This document shows, piece after piece, positions 51,607 through 60,393 of a stretch of 64,000 nucleotides of DNA (its first letter is position 1; every line of letters begins with the position of its first letter). Position numbers and translations under genes: made by a program. This DNA comes from PSRJ01 sp963825305 (GTDB lineage: Bacteria > Acidobacteriota > Terriglobia > Bryobacterales > Bryobacteraceae), in assembly GCA_963825305.1 (NCBI GenBank), contig CAWGTA010000008.1, positions 992,001-1,056,000 of the forward strand. Reading direction: 5' to 3'. Under the pieces are notes generated by a model. That model was not told where the DNA came from and ran no database searches. It was given only the letters and a program-made list of their open reading frames with translations.

Positions 51607-52367
51607 GCTGGTCCTTTCGACCGCCACCCTGCTGGGCTTTCTGGTGACGCTGGCGCGCGTCACCGGGGTTTTTGTCTTTGTGCCGCTGCCTGGCCTGACG
51701 TCCGGCTTCGCGGTCGCGCGCACGGTCCTTTCGCTCAGCATGACGGTGGCGCTCTTTCCGTACTGGCCGCACCTCCCCGCGGATCTGTCGGCGGGGCTGC
51801 TGACGGTCTGGATGATTTCGGAAGCGGCGCTGGGGATGGGAATCGGACTCTCGGTGGCGTTCGTAACGGAAGGGTTTAATGTGGCGGCGCAGATCATGGG
51901 GCTGCAAGCGGGCTATGCATACGCGTCCACAGTCGATCCCAACACGCAGGCCGATTCGACGGTTCTGGTGCTCCTGGTGCAACTGGCCGCGGGAATGCTG
52001 TTCTTCGCAATGGGCCTGGACCGCGAGGTGATCCGCATTTTCGTGCGCAGCATGGAAGCTGGCGCCTCCCGGTTCGTTCGTACTTACGCCGGGCATGGGC
52101 CGGCAGTTGCTTTCCATGGGCGGCGTGATGTTTTCCACCGGCGTGCGGCTGGCCTTGCCGGTGGTCGCGATCCTTTTGATGGTGGACATTTCGCTGGCCC
52201 TGCTGGGGCGCGTGAACGCCCAACTGCAACTACTGACAATCGCCTTTCCCGTGAAGATGATGGTGGGGCTCTCGGTGCTTGGCTGGCTCATGCTGCTGAT
52301 CCCAACGCTGCTCAGAAGCGGCAGCGCGACAGCCTTCTCCATGAGCCGGTTGTTGCTGGCGCGGTGA
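51596..52367 (+). pseudogene. fliR: flagellar type III export protein FliR, interrupted by +1 frameshift
   Basis: Residues before the break (LVTLARVTGVFVFVPLPG, VAFVTEGFNVAAQIMGLQAGYAYAS, FFAMGLDREVIRIFVRSME) are FliR. At about 52055-52062 the frame must shift by +1 to continue as LAPPGSFVLTPGMGRQLL, GVRLALPVVAILLMVDISLALLGR and the last helices, ending at 52367. The rejoined protein would have about 256 residues, the normal length. Without the shift, the export gate lacks its C-terminal helices. flhB starts 3 bases after the stop codon. Confidence 0.9.
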
Positions 52368-52370
52368 AGC

Positions 52371-53424
52371 ATGGCTGACCAAGGCCAGAAGACCGAACAG
52401 GCTACCCAGAGGCGCGTCAAGAAAGCCCGCGAGGAAGGCAACTTTGCGTCGGCAAAGGTTTTCATCAGCGCCATTCAGTTTCTGTCCTTCGTGGCAATGC
52501 TGCACTCCTGGGGACCTGCCTGGGTCAGCGGCATACACCGGCAACTGGCCGCGTTGCTCGACCATTCCCTGGAGGCCGGGCTGGACTCCAACTTTCTGCT
52601 CGACCTCAGCCTCAATCTGGTGAAGTCCACGCTGCTGCCGCTAGCTGTGATGGGCGGGGCGCTGCTGGTGGTGACGCTGGCGGCGCAATTTCTGGTCACC
52701 CGATTCGGTCTGAGCCTGCACAAGCTCACTCCCGATTTCAAGCGGCTCAGCCCGCTCTCGCGCCTGAAGGAACTGCCGCGCCAGAACATCCCGGCGCGTG
52801 TTGCAGGCGATAGTCATGCTTCCGGTATTCGGCGCGTCCGTCTACTTTCTGGTGCGCGACAATTTCACCGTCTTCCTGACGCTGCCGCTGCGCAGCGCGG
52901 TGTCGGGCGCGGTGGAGGTGGGCCGCAGTTTGGAATCGCTGCTCTGGAAGGCGTCCGCCCTCTTTCTGGTTTTCGGGTTCGTGGACCTCTTCCGCCAGAA
53001 GCGGCGCTATCAGCAGGACCTGCGCATGAGCAAGCAGGAAGTGCGCGACGAGCTGCGCGAAGTCGAGGGCAGCCAGCTCATGAAGATGCGTATCCGGCGC
53101 ATCCGCCGTGATATGGCCCGCCGGCGCATGATGCACGAAGTGCCCCACGCGACCGCGGTGATCGTGAATCCGACGCACTACGCCGTGGCACTGAAATACG
53201 ACATGACTGGCATGGGCGCTCCCAAGGTGGTGGCCAAGGGCAAGAATTATCTGGCGCTGCGCATCCGGCAAAAGGCCATCGAAGCGCAGGTGCCGTTAAT
53301 CGAGAATCCGCCGCTGGCGCAAGCGCTGTACAAGTCGGTGGACGTGGGACAGGAGATTCCGACGCAGTTCTACCGCGCCGTGGCGGAGATTTTGGCTTAC
53401 GTGTACAAGCTCATGAATAGGTAA
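52371..53424 (+). pseudogene. flhB: flagellar export switch protein FlhB, interrupted by +1 frameshift
   Basis: The N-terminal part (GQKTEQATQRRVKKAREEGNFASAK) is FlhB and runs to about 52790. The rest continues in the +1 frame with VLQAIVMLPVFGASVYFL, the autocleavage motif NPTH in VIVNPTHYAVALKYD and the C-terminal domain. The rejoined length is about 351 residues, typical for FlhB. The shift is near 52790-52798, where CGGCGCGTG probably has one base too many. A MITE-like element begins 5 bases after the stop codon. Confidence 0.9.
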
Positions 53425-53428
53425 CAAA

Positions 53429-53562
53429 ACCGCTCCCTGCGGTCACGGCTCAGTATGTGGTTACGGCGCATTTCGACGCGTCGGCGCGTTACGCGCATTT
53501 TCGACGCGTCGTCGCATTACGACGCATTGACGCGTTACTGAGCCGTGACCAAAGGGAGCGGT
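53429..53562. mobile_element. MITE-like element C4 (134 bp) between flhB and flhA
   Basis: ACCGCTCCCTGCGGTCACGG at 53429 continues CTCAGTA; its inverted form ends at 53562, giving 27-bp ends with few differences. The 80-base interior contains repeated CGACGCGTCG-like palindromes and GCGTTACGCGC. It may weaken or end transcription between flhB and flhA. flhA has its own ribosome-binding site beyond it. Confidence 0.85.
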
Positions 53563-53587
53563 AGTGAGTTATTGAGGAGCAGAGACA

Positions 53588-55663
53588 GTGGCAGACAACA
53601 AAGCCGTAGCGGCGCTAAAACAAATTCCGGGCCTGGGCCTGGTCAACTGGCGGGATATCGGCGTCCCGCTGGCGGTGTTGGGGGTGGTGATCGCCCTGAT
53701 CACGCCGCTGCCGCGTTTCGTGCTCGACATCCTCATCGTCACCGACGTCATGATGTCGGTGGTGGTGATGATGGTCGCCATGTATATTCGCAAGCCCGTG
53801 GAGTTCAGCGTATTTCCCACCACCTTGCTGTTGCTCACCATGTTCCGGCTATCACTGAATATCTCTGCCACGCGGCTGATTTTGATGAACGGCAACGTGG
53901 GCACTTCGGCGGCCGGCGACGTGATTCAGGCCTTCGGAAACTTCGTGGTGGGCGGCAACTACATCATCGGCACGGTGATCTTTCTGGTTCTGATCGCCAT
54001 TCAATATGTCGTCATCAACCATGGTGCGGTGCGCATTTCCGAAGTGACCGCGCGCTTCACACTGGACGCTCTGCCGGGCAAACAGATGTCCATCGATTCC
54101 GACCTGAGCTCCGGGCTCATCGATGAACACGCCGCCCGCGCGCGCCGGAAACAACTGGCCAGCGAAGCGGAATTCTATGGCGCTATGGACGGCGCCTCGC
54201 GTTTCACTCAGCGCGATGCCATCGCCAGCATCATCATCACCAGCATCAACATCATTGCGGGATTTCTGATTGGCGTTCTGCAGCACGGCATGGACTTGAC
54301 GCATGCGCTGGAGACCTACACGGTGCTGACCATCGGCGACGGCCTGGTGACCGTGATCCCGGCGTTGATGATCTCGATCTCGGGCGGTCTGATCGTGACG
54401 CGCGCCAGTTCCGAGGAACGGCTGGGAACCGATTTCGGCAAGCAACTGTTCGGCAATCCGCAGCCGCTTCTCCTGGCCAGCGGCGTATTGATGGTGCTGG
54501 CGCTGTTCCCGGGTCTGCCGACCGTGCCATTCCTGGCGATGGGCGGAGGGCTCGGCCTGGTGTCGTGGAACATGCGGAAGAAGGAGGCGGCCGCAACCTT
54601 GCACGCCAACGAAGTTGCCAAGCCAGCCGCCGCCAAGGAGAACCTGGAGGGGCTTCTGCGCGTGGAACCGCTCGCCATCGAAATGGGATTGGGCGTGGTC
54701 AAATATGTGGCCGGCGGGCAGGAGTCACCGCTCATCAAACGCATCTCGGGAATCCGCCGGCAACTGGCGAGCGAGTTGGGATTCCTGCTGGGGCCGGTTC
54801 GCATCATCGACAACATCGCGCTGAAGGCCCACGAGTATGTGATTCAACTCAAGGGAGCGGAAGTGGGGCGTTACGAACTGTCCGCCGGCTGCGAACTGGC
54901 CATCCCGGTGGGGCCGGTGGAGAATCCGCCGGAGGGCAAGCAGACACACGACCCGGCGTTCGGCATGACCGGCTGGTGGGTGCCTTCCGACGCCGTGGAC
55001 CGCGCGCGGCGCGCCGGATTTACCGTAGTGGACCCGGTCAGTGTTATCGGAACGCATCTCACCGAAGTTATCCGCCGTCACGCGCACGAACTGCTCTCGC
55101 GGCAGGATACCAAGAAGATCATGGACCGCGTGGCTGTGGACCATCCCAAGGTGGTGGAGGATTTGGTACCCAAACTGCTCCCACTGGCTGCGGTGCAGCG
55201 CGTGTTGCAAAACCTGTTGCGGGAACGCGTGTCGATTCGCGACGCCGTCACCATTCTGGAAGCGCTCGGCGAAGCTGCCGTCACTACGCGCAATGCCATT
55301 CTGCTGACCGAGTACGTGCGGCAGTCGATGCGGCGCATTGTGGTCAAGCCGTTCCTCAATGCCAACGGCGAGCTGCCGGCGTATCTGCTGGATGCGTCAC
55401 TCGAGCAGACCGTGGAATCCGCCGTGGAGCACGGCGAGCAGGCCAGCCATCTGACCCTGAATCCCAACGCTTTGCGGGAAGTCCTGCGGCGCCTCGGGCA
55501 GAAACTCGGCACCCCGGAAACACCGGTGGCCGTGATCGCCAGCTCGGGATCGCGCTACTTCTTCCGGCAGATCGTGGAGACGTCGATGCGCAACGTCTTC
55601 TTCCTGTCGCACAACGAAATACCGAGCGAGACCAAGATTCTTTCCCTGGGGGTGATCCAGTAA
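53588..55663 (+). CDS. flhA: flagellar type III export protein FlhA
   Basis: The 691-residue length is normal. The eight N-terminal helices hold conserved parts (LLLTMFRLSLNISATRLIL; GDVIQAFGNFVVGGNYIIG; the FHIPEP-region SIDSDLSSGLIDEHAARARR; EAEFYGAMDGASRFTQRDAIA). The C-terminal cytoplasmic domain binds export chaperones. GTG 53588 is the start, with GGAGCAGAGA upstream. It is intact, in contrast to flhB and fliR upstream. It is separated from flhB by a MITE-like element but close to flhF (1 base). Confidence 0.96.
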   Translation: MADNKAVAALKQIPGLGLVNWRDIGVPLAVLGVVIALITPLPRFVLDILIVTDVMMSVVVMMVAMYIRKPVEFSVFPTTLLLLTMFRLSLNISATRLILMNGNVGTSAAGDVIQAFGNFVVGGNYIIGTVIFLVLIAIQYVVINHGAVRISEVTARFTLDALPGKQMSIDSDLSSGLIDEHAARARRKQLASEAEFYGAMDGASRFTQRDAIASIIITSINIIAGFLIGVLQHGMDLTHALETYTVLTIGDGLVTVIPALMISISGGLIVTRASSEERLGTDFGKQLFGNPQPLLLASGVLMVLALFPGLPTVPFLAMGGGLGLVSWNMRKKEAAATLHANEVAKPAAAKENLEGLLRVEPLAIEMGLGVVKYVAGGQESPLIKRISGIRRQLASELGFLLGPVRIIDNIALKAHEYVIQLKGAEVGRYELSAGCELAIPVGPVENPPEGKQTHDPAFGMTGWWVPSDAVDRARRAGFTVVDPVSVIGTHLTEVIRRHAHELLSRQDTKKIMDRVAVDHPKVVEDLVPKLLPLAAVQRVLQNLLRERVSIRDAVTILEALGEAAVTTRNAILLTEYVRQSMRRIVVKPFLNANGELPAYLLDASLEQTVESAVEHGEQASHLTLNPNALREVLRRLGQKLGTPETPVAVIASSGSRYFFRQIVETSMRNVFFLSHNEIPSETKILSLGVIQ

Positions 55664-55664
55664 C

Positions 55665-56780
55665 ATGCTTGTGAACGAAACCAGTCCCAAGCTTTTCGTG
55701 AAGTCCTTCTTTGCCTCGTCGATGGAAGAAGCCATCGAGCAAGCGCACGCCGAGATGGGTCCGGACGCGCTTCTGCTGAACTCACGGGAGGCGCCTCCCG
55801 AAGCCCGGCAGCAGGGGGCTTACGAAGTGGTGTTCGGCACTCGGCCCGCGCCCCAGGCGCTGGCGTTGTGTCCCGCCGATTCGGTGGAGGACCTCCGCAA
55901 GCGGATGGAAGAGCTGCGCGACATGGTTTCGCGCATCGGCGTCACACGCCATCCCGCGCTGGCCGGTGCGGTCTCGGAAGGGCTGCTGGAGGCCGGTGTG
56001 GATTCCACTCTGGCGGTAGAGATCGAAGTGGCGGTGCAGCAGCGTCTGCGCAATGACGGCGTGATTCCAATGGGTCGCGTAAGGGGAACTCCGGATTGGG
56101 ACCCGGCCATCGTGCGGCGCGAGACCGCGGCGGAAATCGAAACACGTTTTGACGTGGCTCCGCAGTTGGGACGCATCGCTGCGCTGGTGGGCCCTCCGGG
56201 TACCGGCAAGACCACTTGCCTCATCAAACTGGCGGTTGTGCACGGCCTCGCGAAACGGCGCCCGGTGCGTTTGATTTCGATCGACAACTACCGCATCGCG
56301 GCCGCCGCGCAATTGCAGACGTACGCTGAGGTGCTGGGCTTGCCATTCACCCTGGTGGAGACCACCACGGCATTGGCGCATGCACTCGACGCTGCGCCGC
56401 CGGAAGCGCTGGTGCTCATCGACACGCCGGGGTACGCGTCATCGTCGGTCGAAGAGTCCGGCGCGGAACTGGCGCGCTTCTTCGCCACTCGTCAAGATAT
56501 TGACGTACACCTGATTTTGACAGCTTCCATGCGCCTGGCCGATCTGCGGCGCGCGGTGGGCCGTTTCGAAATGTTTCGCCCGGCCAAGCTGTTATTTTCC
56601 CGCCTGGATGAAACGGACTCTTCCGCGGCCCTGTTTTCCGAGGCGGCGCGCACCGGAAAACCCCTGTCATTCTTTTCCACCGGCCAGCTTGTGCCGGAAG
56701 ACCTGGAGCCCGCTACCAAAGAGCGCGTCATCCGATTGTTGGTACCGGAATTGCCCCAAGCCTGTGTAGCAGTCGCGTAA
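55665..56780 (+). CDS. flhF: flagellar SRP-type GTPase FlhF
   Basis: The 371-residue protein has the NG domain of SRP-like GTPases: the P-loop GPPGTGKT near residues 176-183, LISIDNYRIAAAAQLQTYAEVL, and the G3/G4-like VLIDTPGYASSS and FSRLDETDSSAAL. The N-terminal basic domain (FVKSFFASSMEEAIEQAHAEMGPDALLLNSRE) is typical. FlhF sets the position of the first flagellar structure, with number control by FlhG. No flhG gene follows; fliA begins 6 bases later. Confidence 0.95.
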   Translation: MLVNETSPKLFVKSFFASSMEEAIEQAHAEMGPDALLLNSREAPPEARQQGAYEVVFGTRPAPQALALCPADSVEDLRKRMEELRDMVSRIGVTRHPALAGAVSEGLLEAGVDSTLAVEIEVAVQQRLRNDGVIPMGRVRGTPDWDPAIVRRETAAEIETRFDVAPQLGRIAALVGPPGTGKTTCLIKLAVVHGLAKRRPVRLISIDNYRIAAAAQLQTYAEVLGLPFTLVETTTALAHALDAAPPEALVLIDTPGYASSSVEESGAELARFFATRQDIDVHLILTASMRLADLRRAVGRFEMFRPAKLLFSRLDETDSSAALFSEAARTGKPLSFFSTGQLVPEDLEPATKERVIRLLVPELPQACVAVA

Positions 56781-56786
56781 ACACGC

Positions 56787-57557
56787 ATGTCTTCTACCCC
56801 GGCCGACTATCGTCCGGCATACGACGAGGCGACTACTATACGCAGGGAAGAGCTGGTGATGCAGCACCTGCCACAGGTGCGTCTGATCGCCCGGCGCATC
56901 CATGAGCGCCTGCCGTCGTACATCAGCCTGGACGACCTCATCTCGACAGGCGTGATCGGCTTGCTGGCGGCCATCGATAATTTTGACGCCTCCCTCAATG
57001 TTCAACTCAAGACTTACGCCGAGCGCCGGATCCGCGGCGCGATCATGGACAGCCTGCGCGAGCTGGATTGGGCGCCGCGCGAGACGCGCAAGAAATCCAA
57101 AGTTATCGAAGCGGCTATCCACAAAAGTAAGCAGCGTTTTGGGCGAGAACCCTCGGAAGAAGAAATTGCTGCCGAGTTGGGAATCGACCCCGCCGAGTAT
57201 CAGCGGTGGCTGGGCGAGATCCAGGCCATCGACCTGCAAGCTCTGGAGTACGTCGCTCCTGACGGCGCACGGTCCGATCTCCTGCGCGTGGTTCCCGATC
57301 TGTCGGAGAACTGGCCCTCGCACGTGGTGGAGCGCTCCGAGCTCGTGCGGATCCTGGCGCTGGCTATCGAGCGGATGCCCAAACTGGAGCGCACGGTTCT
57401 CAATCTGTACTACTTCGAAGAACTGAGCCTGGCGGAAATCTCGAAGATCGTGAACCTGCATCTTTCGCGCGTAGCGCAACTGCGTGTGCAAGGCGTGCTG
57501 CGCCTGCGCAGCCATTTGCAGCGAGTGTGGACCGGGACCACGGGGAGGAGACATTGA
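56787..57557 (+). CDS. fliA: flagellar sigma factor FliA (sigma-28)
   Basis: The 256-residue protein has region 2 (LPSYISLDDLISTGVIGLLAAIDNFD, RIRGAIMDSLRELDWAPRETR), region 3 and region 4 (LERTVLNLYYFEELSLAEISKIVNLHLSRVAQL). The RGAIMDSLRELDWAPR box is diagnostic of sigma-28/WhiG type factors. It transcribes late flagellar genes such as flagellin; candidate sites lie before fliK and flaG. The anti-sigma FlgM was not seen. It sits 6 bases after flhF and 2 bases before fliN. Confidence 0.95.
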   Translation: MSSTPADYRPAYDEATTIRREELVMQHLPQVRLIARRIHERLPSYISLDDLISTGVIGLLAAIDNFDASLNVQLKTYAERRIRGAIMDSLRELDWAPRETRKKSKVIEAAIHKSKQRFGREPSEEEIAAELGIDPAEYQRWLGEIQAIDLQALEYVAPDGARSDLLRVVPDLSENWPSHVVERSELVRILALAIERMPKLERTVLNLYYFEELSLAEISKIVNLHLSRVAQLRVQGVLRLRSHLQRVWTGTTGRRH

Positions 57558-57559
57558 CC

Positions 57560-57847
57560 ATGCCGTCGCAAGAACCTGCGGGCGCCTTGGATCTGCTCCT
57601 GGATCTGGAGATCCCCATCCAGGTGCGCTTCGGAAAAACCGAGATGGTGCTGGGGGACGCGCTGGCGCTTCAGGACGGCTCGGTGGTTGAGTTCCACAGG
57701 ACGCCTGAAGAGCCCGCTGAGATTCTGGTGAACGGACGAGTGGTGGCGTGGGGAACGGTGATCGCGATCCAGGGCAACTATGGAGTGCGAATCACGGAAG
57801 TCGCGGGCTTGCCCGAAACACCGAAAGAGAGAGAAGAAAACGGATGA
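57560..57847 (+). CDS. fliN: flagellar switch protein FliN (SpoA domain)
   Basis: ATG 57560, with GGGGAGGAG upstream, gives 95 residues: the SpoA domain (LLLDLEIPIQVRFGKTEMVLGDALALQDGSVVEFHR, recognised by LEIPIQVRFGKTEM and GSVVEF) and the end VVAWGTVIAIQGNYGVRITEV. FliN forms the C ring with FliM, which is not in the window. The short length lacks the N-terminal CheC-binding region seen in some FliN/FliY proteins. It overlaps the next gene by four bases. Confidence 0.9.
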   Translation: MPSQEPAGALDLLLDLEIPIQVRFGKTEMVLGDALALQDGSVVEFHRTPEEPAEILVNGRVVAWGTVIAIQGNYGVRITEVAGLPETPKEREENG

Positions 57848-58212
57848 ACCTCGAATGGATCCTGAATCCTCTTACGATTTACGCCGTGGTGGCGATCGCG
57901 CTGCTGGCCTGTCTGGCCTTGAGCCTGGGAACCAAGCTGGAACTGGTGCGGGTGCGGCGCGAGGCCGATGAATCGCAAAAAGCCGCGGCCAGGAAGATCG
58001 AAGAGATGGAGCGGTCGATGGGCAAGATTGCCGAGCAAGCGGCGCAGGCGCAACCCGGAGGCACGATTCGTCATTCGATCAATCTCACGAAGCGCGCACA
58101 GGCGCTGCGCATGAGCCGGCGCGGTGAATCAGCCGAGAGCATCACCGCGGCTTTGGCGGTTCCACGAAATGAGGTAGAGCTCCTCCTGAAGGTGCACGGA
58201 ATGGTGGAGTAG
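57844..58212 (+). CDS. small membrane protein with coiled coil and DUF2802-like end
   Basis: The 122-residue product has one N-terminal transmembrane helix (residues about 9-28, IYAVVAIALLACLALSL). A short charged coiled coil (READESQKAAARKIEEMERSMGKIAEQ) and a C-terminal helix-turn-helix-like part (AQALRMSRRGESAESITAALAVPRNEVELLLKVH) follow. The end resembles DUF2802, found beside flagellar and chemotaxis genes. It is coupled to fliN by a four-base overlap and is the last gene of the plus arm; its role is unknown. Confidence 0.75.
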   Translation: MNLEWILNPLTIYAVVAIALLACLALSLGTKLELVRVRREADESQKAAARKIEEMERSMGKIAEQAAQAQPGGTIRHSINLTKRAQALRMSRRGESAESITAALAVPRNEVELLLKVHGMVE

Positions 58213-58242
58213 CACAGGCCTCCCGGCCTGTGTCAGGTTTTA
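58213..58242. terminator. family-A palindrome as terminator of the flagellar arm
   Basis: CACAGGCC (58213-58220) pairs with GGCCTGTG (58225-58232) around TCCC, followed by TCAGGTTTTA. It starts directly after the TAG of the last flagellar gene and before the convergent peptidase gene, so it can end transcription from the plus strand. It is also a copy of the repeat at 11271-11335 and 13472-13498. Confidence 0.7.
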
Positions 58243-58246
58243 CTCG

Positions 58247-60343
58247 CTACTTACTAATCCCCACCTGGCTCAACATCCACGCATACTCAAATGCCGTATC
58301 GTGCAGCCGGTCGTATCGCCCGCTGGCGCCGCCGTGCCCGGCCGGGTCCATCTTGATCTTAAGAAGCAGTGGATTCGAATCAGTCTTCAACGTCCGCAGC
58401 CGCGCCACGTATTTGGCCGGCTCCCAATACATCACCTGACTGTCGTTGAAGCTGGTGGTCACCAGGATCGCCGGGTACGCGCGCTTCTCCAGATTATCGT
58501 AAGGGCTGTAAGTCTTCATGTAATCGTAAGCGGCCTTCTCGTTGGGGTTGCCCCACTCCAGGTACTCGCCTACGGTCAGCGGCAGGGTGGCATCCATCAT
58601 CGTATTCATCACGTCGACGAACGGCACCGCTGAGTGCACGGCTTTGAATAGGTCGGGCCGCATATTGACCACGGCGCCCATCAGCAGGCCGCCGGCGCTT
58701 CCCCCTTCGATCACCAGCCGGTCCTTCGACGTCCACTTCTGGTCAATCAGGAATTCGGCGCAATCGATGAAGTCGAAGAACGTGTTCTTCTTCTTCATGA
58801 GCATGCCATCTTCGCGCCACTTTTCGCCCATCTCGTCACCGCCGCGGATGTGGGCGATGGCGTATGCCATACCGCGATCCAGCAGGCTGACCCGGTTGCT
58901 GGAAAACGTCGGCGGCGTGCCAAACCCGTAGCTGCCGTAACCGTACAGGAAAAGCGGCGATTTGCCATCGCGCGCCGTACCCTTCTTGTAGACGATCGAA
59001 ATCGGTACTTTGATTCCGTCACGGGCGGTGGCCCAAAGGCGCTCACTGGCATACTGTTTCGGGTCGTACCCGCCTAACACCTCCTGTTGTTTTCGCAGAA
59101 TCGATTTGCCGGTGCTCACATCGTAATCGTAAACGCTCGAAGGAGTCAGGAAGCTCTGGTAGTTGTAGCGATAGGTTCGTGATTCGTAATCCGGCGTGCC
59201 GCCCGGAGACACTGTATACACCGGTTCCGGATACGTGATGTCCTTCCACCCGCCTGTTTTGAAATCGTGGATGCGCAGATGGTCCAGTGCATCGCCTCTC
59301 TCCACCGAGACGGCGAAGTCTTGGAACACGTCCATATCCTGGATGCGCATGTTGTCGCGGTGCGCCACGAAGACCTTCCAGTTCTTCGGGGCAGGGTCGT
59401 TCACCGGCGCGGTCATGATGGCGAAATTGCGGCCGCTTCGGTTGGTCCGGATGTAGAACAACCCTTCGCGATGATCCAGGTAATAGCGGTGGCCCTTTTC
59501 GCGCGGCAGAAATACGGCGAACTGGCCGGCCGGCTGATCGGCACGCAGATAGCGCGCTTCGGAAGTATCCTTGGCCTCGCTTTGCAGGAACAGGTATTTC
59601 AAATCGCGAGTCTTGGCGATCTCGATATCGTAGAGCTCATCCTTATCGTCGTAGATCTCTTCGAACTTCGCGGCGCCCAGAACGTGACGCCACAACTTGT
59701 CGCTGCGCTTGGTAACCGCATCCTCGGTCACTAGAAACAACGTCTTGTTATCGGCGGCCCAAGCCAGCGAAGTGACACGCTCGGTCGTGTCAGGCAGGGT
59801 CTGCCCCGTGCGCAGATCCTTCACTCGCAGTGAGTACTGGCGGAAGCCGCTGTAGTCGATGGTGTAAGCCACCAGGTTTTGATCGTCGCTTACCGCGAAG
59901 GCTCCCAGACCAACGAACTTGTGGTCTTTGCTGAGTTCGTTCAGATCTAGCAGGACCTCCTCGGGCGCTTCCATCGTGCCTTTTCGGCGGCACTGGATGG
60001 GATACTGTTTGCCTTCCTCCGTGCGCGAATAATACAGGTAGCCGCGGCGCGCGGTGGGTACGGAGAGGTCGGTTTGCTTGATGCGCCCCAGCATCTCTTT
60101 GTAGAGCGCGTCGCTGAACGGGCCCAGTTGCCTGGTCATGGAAGAGGTGTAGGCGTTTTCCGCTTCCAGGTACTGAGTCACTTTTGGATTGGACTTTTCG
60201 CGCAGCCAGAAATAATTGTCGATCACAGTGGCGCCGTGCCGCACCTCGCGATGCTCCACACGGGGTGCAGTGGGCGGCGTCTGTGCCACAACCACGATGA
60301 CGGCGAACAACCCTAGAACGAGCACGTGACCGAGAGACATCAT
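58247..60343 (-). CDS. prolyl oligopeptidase family (S9A) exported protein
   Basis: The 698-residue protein has a signal peptide (LVLGLFAVIVVVAQTPP). The seven-bladed propeller lies at about residues 80-430. The catalytic triad is Ser549 in EGGSAGG, Asp634 in FNDSQV and His670 in AGHGG. The N-terminal part, APRVEHREVRHGATVIDNYFWLREKSNP (recognised by DNYFWLREK), is typical of oligopeptidase B and prolyl oligopeptidases. It probably cleaves short peptides after Pro or basic residues in the periplasm. The gene converges on the flagellar arm across the palindromic terminator. Confidence 0.94.
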   Translation of the reverse strand: MMSLGHVLVLGLFAVIVVVAQTPPTAPRVEHREVRHGATVIDNYFWLREKSNPKVTQYLEAENAYTSSMTRQLGPFSDALYKEMLGRIKQTDLSVPTARRGYLYYSRTEEGKQYPIQCRRKGTMEAPEEVLLDLNELSKDHKFVGLGAFAVSDDQNLVAYTIDYSGFRQYSLRVKDLRTGQTLPDTTERVTSLAWAADNKTLFLVTEDAVTKRSDKLWRHVLGAAKFEEIYDDKDELYDIEIAKTRDLKYLFLQSEAKDTSEARYLRADQPAGQFAVFLPREKGHRYYLDHREGLFYIRTNRSGRNFAIMTAPVNDPAPKNWKVFVAHRDNMRIQDMDVFQDFAVSVERGDALDHLRIHDFKTGGWKDITYPEPVYTVSPGGTPDYESRTYRYNYQSFLTPSSVYDYDVSTGKSILRKQQEVLGGYDPKQYASERLWATARDGIKVPISIVYKKGTARDGKSPLFLYGYGSYGFGTPPTFSSNRVSLLDRGMAYAIAHIRGGDEMGEKWREDGMLMKKKNTFFDFIDCAEFLIDQKWTSKDRLVIEGGSAGGLLMGAVVNMRPDLFKAVHSAVPFVDVMNTMMDATLPLTVGEYLEWGNPNEKAAYDYMKTYSPYDNLEKRAYPAILVTTSFNDSQVMYWEPAKYVARLRTLKTDSNPLLLKIKMDPAGHGGASGRYDRLHDTAFEYAWMLSQVGISK

Positions 60344-60393
60344 GCAGTCAGGCTACTACGGGCGGATGGGCTCTACAAGCGGGCAGGATTCGC

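Noticed and set aside
53456..53535. Repeated CGACGCGTCG units that might be a CRISPR-like or origin array
   Set aside because: Units are short, irregular and confined to the interior of a MITE-like element; there are no spacers of even length or cas genes.
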